This document shows, piece by piece, positions 42,866-51,450 of a stretch of DNA of 51,825 nucleotides. The DNA is taken from assembly GCA_002433025.1 (NCBI GenBank), contig DJGZ01000086.1:1-51825 (forward strand). The letters run 5' to 3'. This DNA comes from Bacteroidales bacterium UBA5833. GTDB taxonomy: Bacteria; Bacteroidota; Bacteroidia; Bacteroidales; Lentimicrobiaceae. The position numbers were made by a program, and so were the translations under genes. Position 1 is the stretch's first letter. Each line of letters opens with the position of its first letter. Under the pieces are notes generated by a model. The model did not search any database, was not told the DNA's origin, and saw only the letters and a list, made by a program, of their open reading frames with translations.

Positions 42866-45800
42866 TTACCTACCGATGGATGCTTTCGGACGCCTGAACC
42901 TGCGGATTAATAGTTGGGTCAGTATAGCGGTTGAAGTAATAAGGACCAGGGCATAAAGGATATTCATCCAAACAGGCCTGATGAGTGCTATCGGTTGGTA
43001 ATCTCCGATGGTGACATAAGCCGCCCAGTAGTAAGGATGGGACCTCAGCAGATCTCCTTCGGCAAGCATATCGAGTTTTGCCTGCCGTAATGCTTCATCC
43101 TTGGGCAGCCCTTTGTTGAGGTAACGGTAGAAGCTGTTCACAATCTGCGCGCTTGCCTGGTCTTCAACCGACCACATCGTCATCACTATACCGGGAACCC
43201 CGGCGTAGATAAAGCCCCGTGCAAGGTTCATTACCCCTTCTCCCTTCATCAGTTTGCCGCTTCCCGTGTTACAGGCACTCAGAACCGCCAGATTTGCATT
43301 GAGTTCCATTCCGAAAAGTTCATAAGTATTCAGCATACCATCCTCGATGCTGTCGCTGTCCTGATAGAAAACCAGCTTTGAAAGCATGGGCTTCTCGCTG
43401 TTGATCAGGGTGTGCATGGCAAAATGCAGAATATTGTATTTTGAGGCCCGTTGTTTGAAAGCATGTTCCGTTGCATTCTTTCCGGTAAAGGAAGAGCCTG
43501 AAAGTACCTTTCTGATTTCCCGGATTTCATTTTCAACCCCGGGAATCGGAAGCAGATACACCGTGTTTCCTGATTCATCGGTGAAGCCGTCAGTCTCAAG
43601 GTTGGTAAGGTTGTCGTAGGAGGGAGCCATTGCCAGCAGATTCCGGGTAGGTTTCTTTTCCGATCTGTTAAGCTTGTTGAACTGCAATATGGCTGAAGCG
43701 CTGTAATTGATAATGTAGTCGTAGATCAGGAATGGCAATTTTCTGAAGTCCATTCCAAGGGTGTCGGGCGGCGCATTCAACAACATGTCAAAAGAAATGA
43801 AACTGATTTCAGCATCGGGAATAATGATCAGCTTTTTCTTATCTGTTACATGCTTAACCGGTTCAATCAAATCATTATACAACGAATAGGCTGCCCCGGT
43901 GTAGCTGATGTAGTCTTTTTTGCTGATGCTCATCAGGTCACCGGCAGAAGTCGATGAAGTAAGGGCCCTGATGTTATTGAAGAATTTTTCATCCACAGCA
44001 CGGGTAACTACCTCAAAACGATCATGATTCAAAACGAAAATATAAAGCAGGGTATCCGTCAGCGCATATTCTATCAATGCCCTGTCGCTATCCAGGTTTT
44101 TCCTGATGCTTTCCAGATCCAGGGCAGGTTCCTTATATTTCAGGGCGTAATAATCCGGATAATTCTCTTCGAGAATCCTGACCAGACTGTCGTATCTGGT
44201 TTCCAGTTCAAATACTTTTTCCTCCCAGAATTTAATTTTCCGGTTATCCGGGTCGGCTTTCTGACGCTCTTCATAAATAAAGCGGTTATAAGAACCCAGG
44301 TCAAGCCGGAGTTTTTTCTCATGCTCCTGCACCTCACGCGGGACACCTCCGTACTGCCTGGCTTCTACATCCTGCATCGATGAGAGTAGAACGGTTGATT
44401 TACCTTTATCTGAATAAAGAAAACCTTCTTCCAGATATTCTTTCTTACCGGTAAGCTGATAGAGTTTTGTTGCAACCTTTACGGTATTGAGATATGAATT
44501 TCTCTCGTCTCCTGAAAGCAGGAATTTACTTTCCTCATTCAGGTAGCTGGACCGTAACTTATCCACCACTTTGACCGAAAGTTTGTAAGTGCCCAGGCAG
44601 AGTTCAAGTATTTTTTCATCAGGATTTGCTGAAGCCTGCAGATACAATGCATCGGCCTTGGCATTAAGCGTATTGATAAGGTATCGATCAGGAATAAGCT
44701 GGCCGGGCGAAGGATTGGAGTATGGAGAAACGTCAGTAAATCCCGGGGTAATGGCAATAATGGCATTCTGATAAAACTCCAGCGCTTTACCGGGTTGGTT
44801 GTTGATCAGGTAATAATTGCCGATGTGGGTAAGATTATTAGATACTTCACGGCTTGCCGGGCCGTAATGGGTTTCGGAAATTGCCAGCGCTTTCCGGAAC
44901 ATTCCGATCCCCAGGTCGCCAATGGCTTCATTCAACTGGAAATACCCGTACCGGGTATACAGGAGGCCGGTTTCAGGGTGATCGGGGCCCAGCAGATTGA
45001 TGGCCAGGTTAATAGCCTTGTTGTAGTAATCGGCTGCCTTTTCAGTGTCATTCATTGCATAATACAGACTTGCCAGGTTACTGAATGTTTTTATGGCAGA
45101 TGGATTGTTATCATTTTCGGGTATACTTGCCAGATAATACTTCAGGGCATTTTCGTAGTCTCCTTTCTTTTCATGAATATACCCGATGTTCATATTAGCC
45201 GACAGTATCATCGGATGGCCGGAACCAAAGTTTTCCGTTGCAATGGCCAGTACTTTGTTAAAAAAAATCAGGGCTTTTTCGTAATCGGCCATGTGAACAT
45301 ATGTCTGGCCCTTATTAAGATAAATACTACCAAGGTCCTGATGATTGGCTCCAACTTTTTTCAACAGTATCTCCTCTGCGCGATTATAATATGTAAGGGC
45401 CTCATTGTCTTTATTGGCCAATGCCAGCAAACGGCCCATATTCAGGTAAAGCATTGCCAGGTCCGGAGCATCCTGTGCCATGATTTTTTCATTGATTCTG
45501 AGTGAATTGGCAAAAGCGGCTTCTGCTTTTTCGTAGTCTCCTTTTTGGGCATGAATAATACCGGTATTCTGAATAAACATGGCCAGATCGGCATCTTCAG
45601 GAATTTTCCTTTTCAGGGCCAGTTCATAGGCGCGTGTGTATGACTTCAGGGCGCCGTCATAATCCCCTTTGAAAAAAAACAGGTTGCCAAGGCCGTTATA
45701 AGTCATGGCCAGCAGTGTGTCTTCACTGCCGCTGGCGGCAATTCTGATCTCAATACTCTCATTAAGCAGGCTGATGGCCTGGTCGAATTGTCCGCGGTCA

Positions 45801-46225
45801 ATAGACAACACGCCCTGTTTGTGCCTGATATCGGCCAGAAGCTGCCTGTTGGAAGAAAGATGGCGGTTAAGGATAATTTCAGCCGTGTCAGCTAGTTGTC
45901 TCGCTTTGTCATTATTCCCTTTCGACCGCTGAGTGTCAGTCATTTTCAGAAGAGTCCTGATGTATGCTTCCCATTCCTGCCTGGTTTCCAACGATCTGAG
46001 TGAAAGACTGAAATACCTGAAGGCGCTGTCGTATTCGGCATTTTTGAGGAAGCCCTCGGCGATGGTTCCCAAATCCTGCTGACTGCGGGTGTTGATAAAA
46101 CTACCTTCAGTTGCCGGGGTTTGCTTTTTTTTGCCATCAGAGCAGGCAAAGCAGATTAATAAAAGAAAGGATGCTGCAATGGTACGGTGAATAAAATACT
46201 GACAATAGATGGTATACTTCTTCAT
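42866..46225 (-). CDS. TPR-CHAT (caspase-like) lipoprotein with C-terminal membrane segment
   Basis: A protein of 1119 residues from the ATG at 46225; the upstream in-frame extension to 46342 crosses the promoter. The signal sequence ends at a likely lipidated Cys28 (LLLICFAC). About ten tetratricopeptide repeats span roughly residues 55-500, and a helical linker reaches about 720. The C-terminal CHAT protease domain has His938 (LHFAMHT) and Cys985 (VLSACNTG), the caspase-like dyad. A hydrophobic segment near 1085-1105 and a basic RRFRRPK tail close the protein. CHAT proteases cleave specific partners; here the partner is unknown. It has its own promoter, and the T9SS gene upstream ends at a terminator. 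Confidence 0.88.
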   Translation of the reverse strand: MKKYTIYCQYFIHRTIAASFLLLICFACSDGKKKQTPATEGSFINTRSQQDLGTIAEGFLKNAEYDSAFRYFSLSLRSLETRQEWEAYIRTLLKMTDTQRSKGNNDKARQLADTAEIILNRHLSSNRQLLADIRHKQGVLSIDRGQFDQAISLLNESIEIRIAASGSEDTLLAMTYNGLGNLFFFKGDYDGALKSYTRAYELALKRKIPEDADLAMFIQNTGIIHAQKGDYEKAEAAFANSLRINEKIMAQDAPDLAMLYLNMGRLLALANKDNEALTYYNRAEEILLKKVGANHQDLGSIYLNKGQTYVHMADYEKALIFFNKVLAIATENFGSGHPMILSANMNIGYIHEKKGDYENALKYYLASIPENDNNPSAIKTFSNLASLYYAMNDTEKAADYYNKAINLAINLLGPDHPETGLLYTRYGYFQLNEAIGDLGIGMFRKALAISETHYGPASREVSNNLTHIGNYYLINNQPGKALEFYQNAIIAITPGFTDVSPYSNPSPGQLIPDRYLINTLNAKADALYLQASANPDEKILELCLGTYKLSVKVVDKLRSSYLNEESKFLLSGDERNSYLNTVKVATKLYQLTGKKEYLEEGFLYSDKGKSTVLLSSMQDVEARQYGGVPREVQEHEKKLRLDLGSYNRFIYEERQKADPDNRKIKFWEEKVFELETRYDSLVRILEENYPDYYALKYKEPALDLESIRKNLDSDRALIEYALTDTLLYIFVLNHDRFEVVTRAVDEKFFNNIRALTSSTSAGDLMSISKKDYISYTGAAYSLYNDLIEPVKHVTDKKKLIIIPDAEISFISFDMLLNAPPDTLGMDFRKLPFLIYDYIINYSASAILQFNKLNRSEKKPTRNLLAMAPSYDNLTNLETDGFTDESGNTVYLLPIPGVENEIREIRKVLSGSSFTGKNATEHAFKQRASKYNILHFAMHTLINSEKPMLSKLVFYQDSDSIEDGMLNTYELFGMELNANLAVLSACNTGSGKLMKGEGVMNLARGFIYAGVPGIVMTMWSVEDQASAQIVNSFYRYLNKGLPKDEALRQAKLDMLAEGDLLRSHPYYWAAYVTIGDYQPIALIRPVWMNILYALVLITSTAILTQLLIRRFRRPKASIGR

Positions 46226-46260
46226 TTTAGCAGGGAATGAAATACAAGTCACCGGATGGG

Positions 46261-46290
46261 CAAATATACAAATTGTCAGGATAATATCAA
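46261..46290 (-). promoter_or_regulatory. promoter of the TPR-CHAT gene
   Basis: On the minus strand TTG (46290-46288), a 19-bp spacer and TATATTTG (46268-46261) match the Bacteroidota pattern. The predicted leader is about 30 bases to the ATG at 46225. Confidence 0.65.
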
Positions 46291-46303
46291 TGAAACTATT
46301 ATC

Positions 46304-46337
46304 AATTAAAAAGCGGGAGGCTTTCAGCCCCCCGCTT
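46304..46337 (-). terminator. intrinsic terminator of the first T9SS cargo gene
   Basis: On the minus strand a 12-bp stem (46337-46326 with 46322-46311, one G-U pair, 3-base loop) is followed by a T run. It separates the cargo gene from the TPR-CHAT gene. Confidence 0.85.
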
Positions 46338-46358
46338 ACCACAAAACCAGCATGATTA

Positions 46359-47579
46359 TTAACGGGTAATGATCATTCGTTTAGTTTCGCTGATAGCGTT
46401 TGTTCCGTTGGTTTTCAGGTTGTAATAATAAATACCGGGTTGGAGTCCTTCAGCGTTGATAGTAATCGTATGTGAACCGGCTTGCTGATGGTTGTCAACC
46501 AACGATCTGACTAATTGTCCCTGCTGATTGAAGAGAGACAGGCTGACTTTCCCGTCTTCCGGCAGTATATAATCAATCCGGGTTGTTTCCCTGAAGGGAT
46601 TGGGGTAGTTTGCTCCCAGGTAATTCTCAACAGCCGTCATCACCGGAAGTGTGTACCGGGTTTCAATCTGCTCACCACTGGCGTCGCAGAAGTGACTCAT
46701 GGGGTTAATGCCGAAAAGAATCTCATTGCCGTTGTATAGATCTGTCAGGGAGGCCTGAATCGTTAATACCGGTTTTCCGGGATCAACTGAAGTAGTACCA
46801 AAAAACTGATTGATCCATGAAAGCCTGATAGTGCCATCATTGATTGACATATTTGTTTCTCCCAGTTGGCATGAAACATTTGTAATTTCAATCATTTCAG
46901 CCGGATAGTCTATAACCATTCCCATAGCAGAGGCTTCTGTTATGTCATTGGCGTAAATCTCAACAGAGAAGTTGTTGCTTATGGCTTGTTTGGTGTGGGT
47001 AATTTCAGGTAATGCAATGATATCGCGGGTTGTAGGGACAAAGGTGCCATTGACGTCACCAGAACTTGAACCTCCCATTGTCGGGACATTGGTTTTGGCA
47101 CCGGTATGGTCAAATACCACATCCTCGAAAACCCAGGGGCCGACCGGGAAAGGGTATCCCTGAATAAACCAGCCAATTACCACTGTCCAGTAGTCGTCCC
47201 ATGTTACTGATCCGTCACCGGTAACATCGGCAGCAAGCGACTGGATTGGTGAAAAGGAATAAATATTACAGAGGTGAAGAAACATCAGAAAAGCGTCGCC
47301 CATGGTAATGCCCCCTGCTGAAATTTCCGTTGTAGCATGCAGGGTATAGGTTCCGAAAGGTACATTCGGGAAGGAATAAGTTCCGTTAAGTTCTGTAATT
47401 GCAGTCCCGACAACGTCTCCGTTTATGTCAATCAGTTCAAGATCGACCGAGGGAATCGGCTTATTTGCTTTGAAGTGATACAGAACCGAACCACTGATGT
47501 CAGACTGGGCATAGGATTGTCCGGTCAACAGAAGTGCTGCGATAAGCACTGTTAATACTTGTGTAATTTTCTTTTTCAT
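46359..47579 (-). CDS. T9SS cargo protein with dockerin-like and cohesin-like regions
   Basis: A 406-residue secreted protein with a signal peptide of about 1-24 (ending SYA-Q). It has a prealbumin/CNA-B-like beta domain (about 28-83), a dockerin-like segment (about 88-140) with an intact calcium loop DVTGDGSVTWDD at 118-129, and a Ser/Gly-rich block at 162-185. A cohesin-like beta region (about 195-310) follows, then a type A T9SS sorting domain (about 320-406, LGANYPNPF at the start, ETKRMIITR at the end). It should be secreted through the outer membrane and attached to the surface. A close paralogue lies upstream. A weak TACTTTCG element sits at 47746-47739. Confidence 0.85.
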   Translation of the reverse strand: MKKKITQVLTVLIAALLLTGQSYAQSDISGSVLYHFKANKPIPSVDLELIDINGDVVGTAITELNGTYSFPNVPFGTYTLHATTEISAGGITMGDAFLMFLHLCNIYSFSPIQSLAADVTGDGSVTWDDYWTVVIGWFIQGYPFPVGPWVFEDVVFDHTGAKTNVPTMGGSSSGDVNGTFVPTTRDIIALPEITHTKQAISNNFSVEIYANDITEASAMGMVIDYPAEMIEITNVSCQLGETNMSINDGTIRLSWINQFFGTTSVDPGKPVLTIQASLTDLYNGNEILFGINPMSHFCDASGEQIETRYTLPVMTAVENYLGANYPNPFRETTRIDYILPEDGKVSLSLFNQQGQLVRSLVDNHQQAGSHTITINAEGLQPGIYYYNLKTNGTNAISETKRMIITR

Positions 47580-47596
47580 TTTTCACGGGGTTTTTT

Positions 47597-47613
47597 GTTA
47601 ATAATCGGGTTTT
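47597..47613 (-). repeat. leader motif shared with the paralogous T9SS gene
   Basis: AAAACCCGATTATTAAC (minus strand) occurs 18 bp before the ATG and again at 49353-49337 before the paralogue. Both copies are followed by a CCCCG block. It is either a duplication trace or a conserved leader element. Confidence 0.5.
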
Positions 47614-48050
47614 GTTGTTTGCGGTTTATCTTGAAGTTTCGTGATTTTTTTCAGGTCCGGGCTGTCAGTGCTTTAAAGAATTGCTTTGCATTTCAGTTCC
47701 TCCTGTCACTGCAACCAGAAGTTAATGCACGTTTTTTCCGAAAGTAATCCTCTTTGTGTTCATAACTTTTAATTTTCAGATAAACGTCCCCTGCAAAGTT
47801 GTTCAACTGATGATCATGATGCCATGCCATACAGCATAAGACATCTGACTAATTATTTATCATAAATCAGTCAAAAGGTAATATCTTAAACCCTGATAAT
47901 GACAGATTTCACTCCTGGATATGTTAACGAAACGGCATTGTGAATTTCATAAATAATTGAATATTAAGAAGATACTATTAAACAGGAATTTTCAGAAAGA
48001 TGATGGTAAAATCAGCTGCTTTCAATGGTTTTTCCATAAAACAAATAATT
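47614..48050. other. gene-free AT-rich spacer between the two T9SS genes
   Basis: About 440 bases with no coding signal. They hold the upstream region of the first cargo gene. No exact TAnnTTTG element or repeat stands out. Confidence 0.6.
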
Positions 48051-48084
48051 TTTTCAAAAAAAACAGGGGCTTTTGGCCCCTGTT
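48051..48084 (-). terminator. intrinsic terminator of the second T9SS cargo gene
   Basis: On the minus strand a perfect 9-bp stem (48084-48076 with 48070-48062, 5-base loop) runs into a long T tract. It is a close counterpart of the terminator after the paralogue. Confidence 0.85.
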
Positions 48085-48105
48085 ACCACAAAACAATTAA
48101 ACTCG

Positions 48106-49320
48106 TTAACGGGTAATGATCATCCGCTTCGTTTCGATGACAGGAGAATCCCCGTCTGTTTTCAGAGAATAGAAATAAATACCGGGCTGAAGGTCACGGG
48201 CGTCAACTTTTACGCTATAAATTCCTGCCTTCATATAACTATCCGCAATTACCCTGACCAGTTTTCCTTCTGTGTTGTAAAGGCTGAGGGTAGCCCTGCC
48301 ATCTGAAGGGATTACATAGTCAATGTGGGTAGTACTGAGAAAGGGATTAGGATAATTAACTCCCAGGTAGTTTACTGAATTTTTCAGGACCGGCAGGCTG
48401 TAACGGGTTTCAAGTTCTTCTCCGGCTGCGTTACTGAAATGGCTTGCGTTGCCGATGTTAAACCTGATTTCTTCTCCTTTGTAGATTTCCGTGGTAGTGC
48501 CTTCCAGCACAACAACCGGTTTGTCCGGGTTAAGCTGTGCTTCCAGGCCATTCTGGCTGATCCAGCTGATCCGGAGTTTGCCGTTTCCGGTGCGGGTGAT
48601 GGTTGCGTTTACCTGTCCGCTTAAATTGCTGATTTCAACAAGGGATTCGGGGTAGAAGATCTCTAATCCCATGGCTGAAGCTTTCGCGATGTCGCTTGCA
48701 AAAATCTCAATGCTGAAATTTTCACTTACAGGTTTATCGGTGTATGCAACCTGCAATTCGACAAGATTACGGGTTGTGGGTACAAAGGTGCCGTTAACAT
48801 CTCCTGAACTTGAACCACCCATGGTGGGCACATTGGTTTTGGTGCCGTTATGTTCAACACTCACAGGCTCAAAGACCCAGTTATTTGTTGCCGGAGAATT
48901 CCCCTGCATGAACCAATCGATAATGGCATAGTAATCTTCCCAGCCGATGCCTGAGGGGGAAGCCACATCTGCAGCAAGCTGCTCAATAGGGTCCAGCAGA
49001 TTGTTTCCTTCCAGGTGATGACGAATTTTCTGGGCATCTGCCATATTGCTTCCACCCGGAATGATGGAGGAGGACGCCGAAACGCTGTATGACCCGAAGG
49101 GAACTGCAGGGAAATTGTAGCTGCCGTTCAGGTCAGTAGTGGTTGTTGCAACCACAGCATTGTCGGAATCGAGTAGGGTGACAACAACATCCGGAATCGG
49201 TTTGTTGTCCTGGAAATGGTACAAAACTGTACCATTGATGTCAGACTGGGCAAAAGTAAGCCCAGTAAGCATCAGCACCAGTGAAAGTGCCGAGCTTAAT
49301 CTCGTAAGATTTTTTTTCAT
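48106..49320 (-). CDS. T9SS cargo protein, paralogue with degenerate dockerin loop
   Basis: A 404-residue protein with the same architecture as its downstream neighbour: signal peptide (1-24), prealbumin-like domain, dockerin-like segment, Ser/Gly block at 161-184, cohesin-like region and T9SS type A sorting domain (LGVNYPNPF ... ETKRMIITR). The calcium loop reads DVASPSGIGWED, so two of the usual loop ligands are gone. Residues 161-184 are identical to 162-185 of the paralogue although the rest has diverged widely. A TACTTTTG -7-like element lies at 49483-49476, giving a leader of about 150 bases. Confidence 0.85.
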   Translation of the reverse strand: MKKNLTRLSSALSLVLMLTGLTFAQSDINGTVLYHFQDNKPIPDVVVTLLDSDNAVVATTTTDLNGSYNFPAVPFGSYSVSASSSIIPGGSNMADAQKIRHHLEGNNLLDPIEQLAADVASPSGIGWEDYYAIIDWFMQGNSPATNNWVFEPVSVEHNGTKTNVPTMGGSSSGDVNGTFVPTTRNLVELQVAYTDKPVSENFSIEIFASDIAKASAMGLEIFYPESLVEISNLSGQVNATITRTGNGKLRISWISQNGLEAQLNPDKPVVVLEGTTTEIYKGEEIRFNIGNASHFSNAAGEELETRYSLPVLKNSVNYLGVNYPNPFLSTTHIDYVIPSDGRATLSLYNTEGKLVRVIADSYMKAGIYSVKVDARDLQPGIYFYSLKTDGDSPVIETKRMIITR

Positions 49321-49336
49321 TTACGCGGGGTTTGTG

Positions 49337-49353
49337 GTTAATAATCGGGTTTT
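49337..49353 (-). repeat. leader motif shared with the paralogous T9SS gene
   Basis: Second copy of AAAACCCGATTATTAAC (minus strand), 17 bp before the ATG of this cargo gene. It is identical to the copy at 47613-47597. Confidence 0.5.
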
Positions 49354-49829
49354 TGTTTGTGGTTATATTTTTTCAAATTCCCGGGTTACTTTTGCTTCCC
49401 CGGGAGATTAATTATTTCGCGGATAATAAATAGGGGCATTCTAAATACATGACTTATGTAGATATGAATGCGCCTCAAAAGTAAGTAAATATTTTTTAAA
49501 ACGGAAGAATAAACAGCAATCTGTTTGTTTTTTAACTAAAAAAGGTTGTTTATACAGTGTTGGTTTGAAGAAAGTTGCCGTAAAAAGATATTTTCATTAC
49601 TAAATTATCCGTAAACTTGTAAAATTATTTCCAGGTCCCTGAGGGTTCCTCTGAATTTATTCTTGCAAGTATTAAAATATTGTATTACAACAAGTTGGCA
49701 GATCAGTAAAAAAAATTACCTCTGCGAATTACTTGTTCAGATATTAACAAAGAACGGTTAATAACTAAAACGAAAAAAAATGCTGAACCGGTATTACCTT
49801 TTTGTGAAAACCGGATAAAGATACAGAAA
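49354..49829. other. divergent spacer between the T9SS gene and the sigma factor gene
   Basis: These 476 AT-rich bases have no coding signal. They should hold two divergent promoters: TACTTTTG at 49483-49476 (minus) and a weak TACCTTTT at 49795-49802 (plus). No clear operator was seen. Confidence 0.55.
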
Positions 49830-50414
49830 ATGATTCACTACTCTGATGAAGCAATCATTGAGGGCCTTCGTTTAAGGAGCGATTACATCATCAAGTACAT
49901 TTATCAGGAGTTGTTTCCTACGATAAAGTACCTGGTAGTGAAGAACAGTGGCAATGACGAGGACGCGGAGGATGTGTTTCAGGATTCCCTGATAGTTATC
50001 TTTAAGAAGATCAGGGACAATGAACTGGAGTTGACTTGTTCTTTCCGTACTTATTTATATTCTGTCAGTCGCAATATCTGGCTTCAGAAATTGGCGCGCA
50101 GCAGGCAATTTGCCCGGGAGTTCAGCGATATTGAGAACTTTGTGGATCTTCCCGATAAGGTGATGGATCAGCTGAGTGACAATGAGGAGATGGAGAAATA
50201 CCGGCTTTACCAGGAGCATTTCCTTACCCTTGGTGAAGATTGCCAGAAAGTACTGCTGTTGTTTATGAAGAAAATGCCCCTCAGGGATATTGCAACTGAA
50301 ATGGGTTACAAAACTGAAAAATATGCGAAAACGCGTAAATACCTCTGCAAGGAGGAATTAAAAAAGAGAATTATCAATGATCCGAAGTGCCATAAATTCC
50401 TGTCCGATGACTAG
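49830..50414 (+). CDS. ECF-type RNA polymerase sigma factor
   Basis: A 194-residue sigma-70 family protein with only regions 2 and 4. Region 2 is at about residues 20-95 (NDEDAEDVFQDSLIVIFKKI) and region 4 at about 130-185 (VLLLFMKKMPLRDIATEMGY as helix-turn-helix). Extracytoplasmic-function factors respond to envelope signals and are held inactive by a membrane partner. The next gene starts inside its stop region (8-bp overlap) and encodes a membrane protein suited to that job. Confidence 0.92.
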   Translation: MIHYSDEAIIEGLRLRSDYIIKYIYQELFPTIKYLVVKNSGNDEDAEDVFQDSLIVIFKKIRDNELELTCSFRTYLYSVSRNIWLQKLARSRQFAREFSDIENFVDLPDKVMDQLSDNEEMEKYRLYQEHFLTLGEDCQKVLLLFMKKMPLRDIATEMGYKTEKYAKTRKYLCKEELKKRIINDPKCHKFLSDD

Positions 50415-51168
50415 AAAACTCAAGTATTCCCAGCTGATCGAAAGATTTATAGCCGGGGAAATGAATGAGGACGAACTCCGGTGGTTTGGCAAAGAGTTGC
50501 AAACCAATGCTGAACTATCGGCAGAACTGAAGCTGGATAAGGATCTTGACAACATTCTTCTAGACGAGGATGTGGTTGAGTTCCGAAGAAAGCTGATCAG
50601 TGTATTTAACGAGTCCAAACAGCAGGATGCTTCACCCAAGATCGTCAGAATGCAGCCACGCAGGTGGCAATTGGCCGCAGCCGCAGCCATCGCAGTTCTG
50701 GTGATTGCAGGAGGGGCAATACTGTTGACTCAGCAGCGCTCCTACACGGCAGAGAAGTTGTTCAGTATGTACTACGATTCAAATCGTACGATTGAACTGA
50801 CCCGTTCAGGCAACGCTAACATAGTGGAGGCTATTCTTAAGTTTCAGCAGAAGGATTACCAGGGAGCTTCCCTGCTTTTTGCTGAAATTCTCGATAAGGA
50901 CAGCTCCAATATCGCAGTATGGTTCTATAACGGAATCTCTTATATTGAGACAAACCGTATTGAAGATGCCGTAAAAGCATTCAAATACATTGTTGAAGAT
51001 AAGAATAACCTTTATGTCGAACATGCCGAATGGTATCTCGGGCTGTGCTACCTCAAAAACGAGCAAATTGATTTTGCCGTTGAACAATTTCGCAAGATTG
51101 CGGCCGACCAAAAGAACTACCATCACAAAGAAGCTGATAAAATTCTCGAAAAACTGGGCCGCAAGTAA
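50407..51168 (+). CDS. membrane TPR protein, candidate anti-sigma factor
   Basis: A 253-residue protein. The ATG at 50407 overlaps the sigma gene stop, and the frame is open upstream to 50377. The N-terminal 80 residues are cytoplasmic and helical (SQLIERFIAGEMNEDELRWF), in the position of an anti-sigma domain but without a zinc-binding HxxxCxxC motif. One membrane segment is at about 88-108, and the periplasmic part has two or three TPR-like repeats. It is predicted to hold the sigma factor at the membrane; coupling and topology support this, but the domain is not a recognised one. Confidence 0.75.
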   Translation: MTRKLKYSQLIERFIAGEMNEDELRWFGKELQTNAELSAELKLDKDLDNILLDEDVVEFRRKLISVFNESKQQDASPKIVRMQPRRWQLAAAAAIAVLVIAGGAILLTQQRSYTAEKLFSMYYDSNRTIELTRSGNANIVEAILKFQQKDYQGASLLFAEILDKDSSNIAVWFYNGISYIETNRIEDAVKAFKYIVEDKNNLYVEHAEWYLGLCYLKNEQIDFAVEQFRKIAADQKNYHHKEADKILEKLGRK

Positions 51169-51204
51169 ACACACCCCGCATCAACGATCATTGATAATAA
51201 AAAG

Positions 51205-51231
51205 AAGCCGGACATGGTCCGGTTTTTTTTT
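51205..51231 (+). terminator. intrinsic terminator of the sigma/anti-sigma operon
   Basis: Stem CCGGAC (51208-51213) with GTCCGG (51217-51222), 3-base loop, followed by nine Ts. Confidence 0.9.
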
Positions 51232-51330
51232 GCTTCATATATTACCTAGCAGGTGATTGATCCGGGATTTTTCGCAGAGGTCTGAACCGTAACTGCAGAC
51301 CACTTTCCATCTGAAAGAGAGGGAATTTTG

Positions 51331-51414
51331 GTTTGTCGGAGTGGTCAGACCCGGACTGACGACCATCCCGGCCGGAGCCGGGATATGCAGACAACTGAAA
51401 ATTTATGGATTGAA
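51331..51414. repeat. hairpin-bearing intergenic repeat, first copy
   Basis: An 84-bp element beginning GTTTGTCGGAGTGGTCAGAC. It contains two inverted repeats: GGTCAG...CTGACGACC and TCCCGGC...GCCGGGA. It recurs at 51689-51774 and, cut by the window end, at 51803. Bacteroidota genomes carry such short elements between genes. Confidence 0.75.
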
Positions 51415-51450
51415 ACACTATTGCCCGGTTAAAATATGAAAAGAACCTGC

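Noticed and set aside
46226..46342. N-terminal extension of the TPR-CHAT protein
   Set aside because: It would cross the predicted promoter and hide the lipoprotein signal that starts at 46225.
42866..51168. type III-E CRISPR (Craspase) locus
   Set aside because: The TPR-CHAT and sigma factor are suggestive, but there is no gRAMP-like effector, no array and no Csx30/Csx31-like gene; the CHAT protein carries an export signal.
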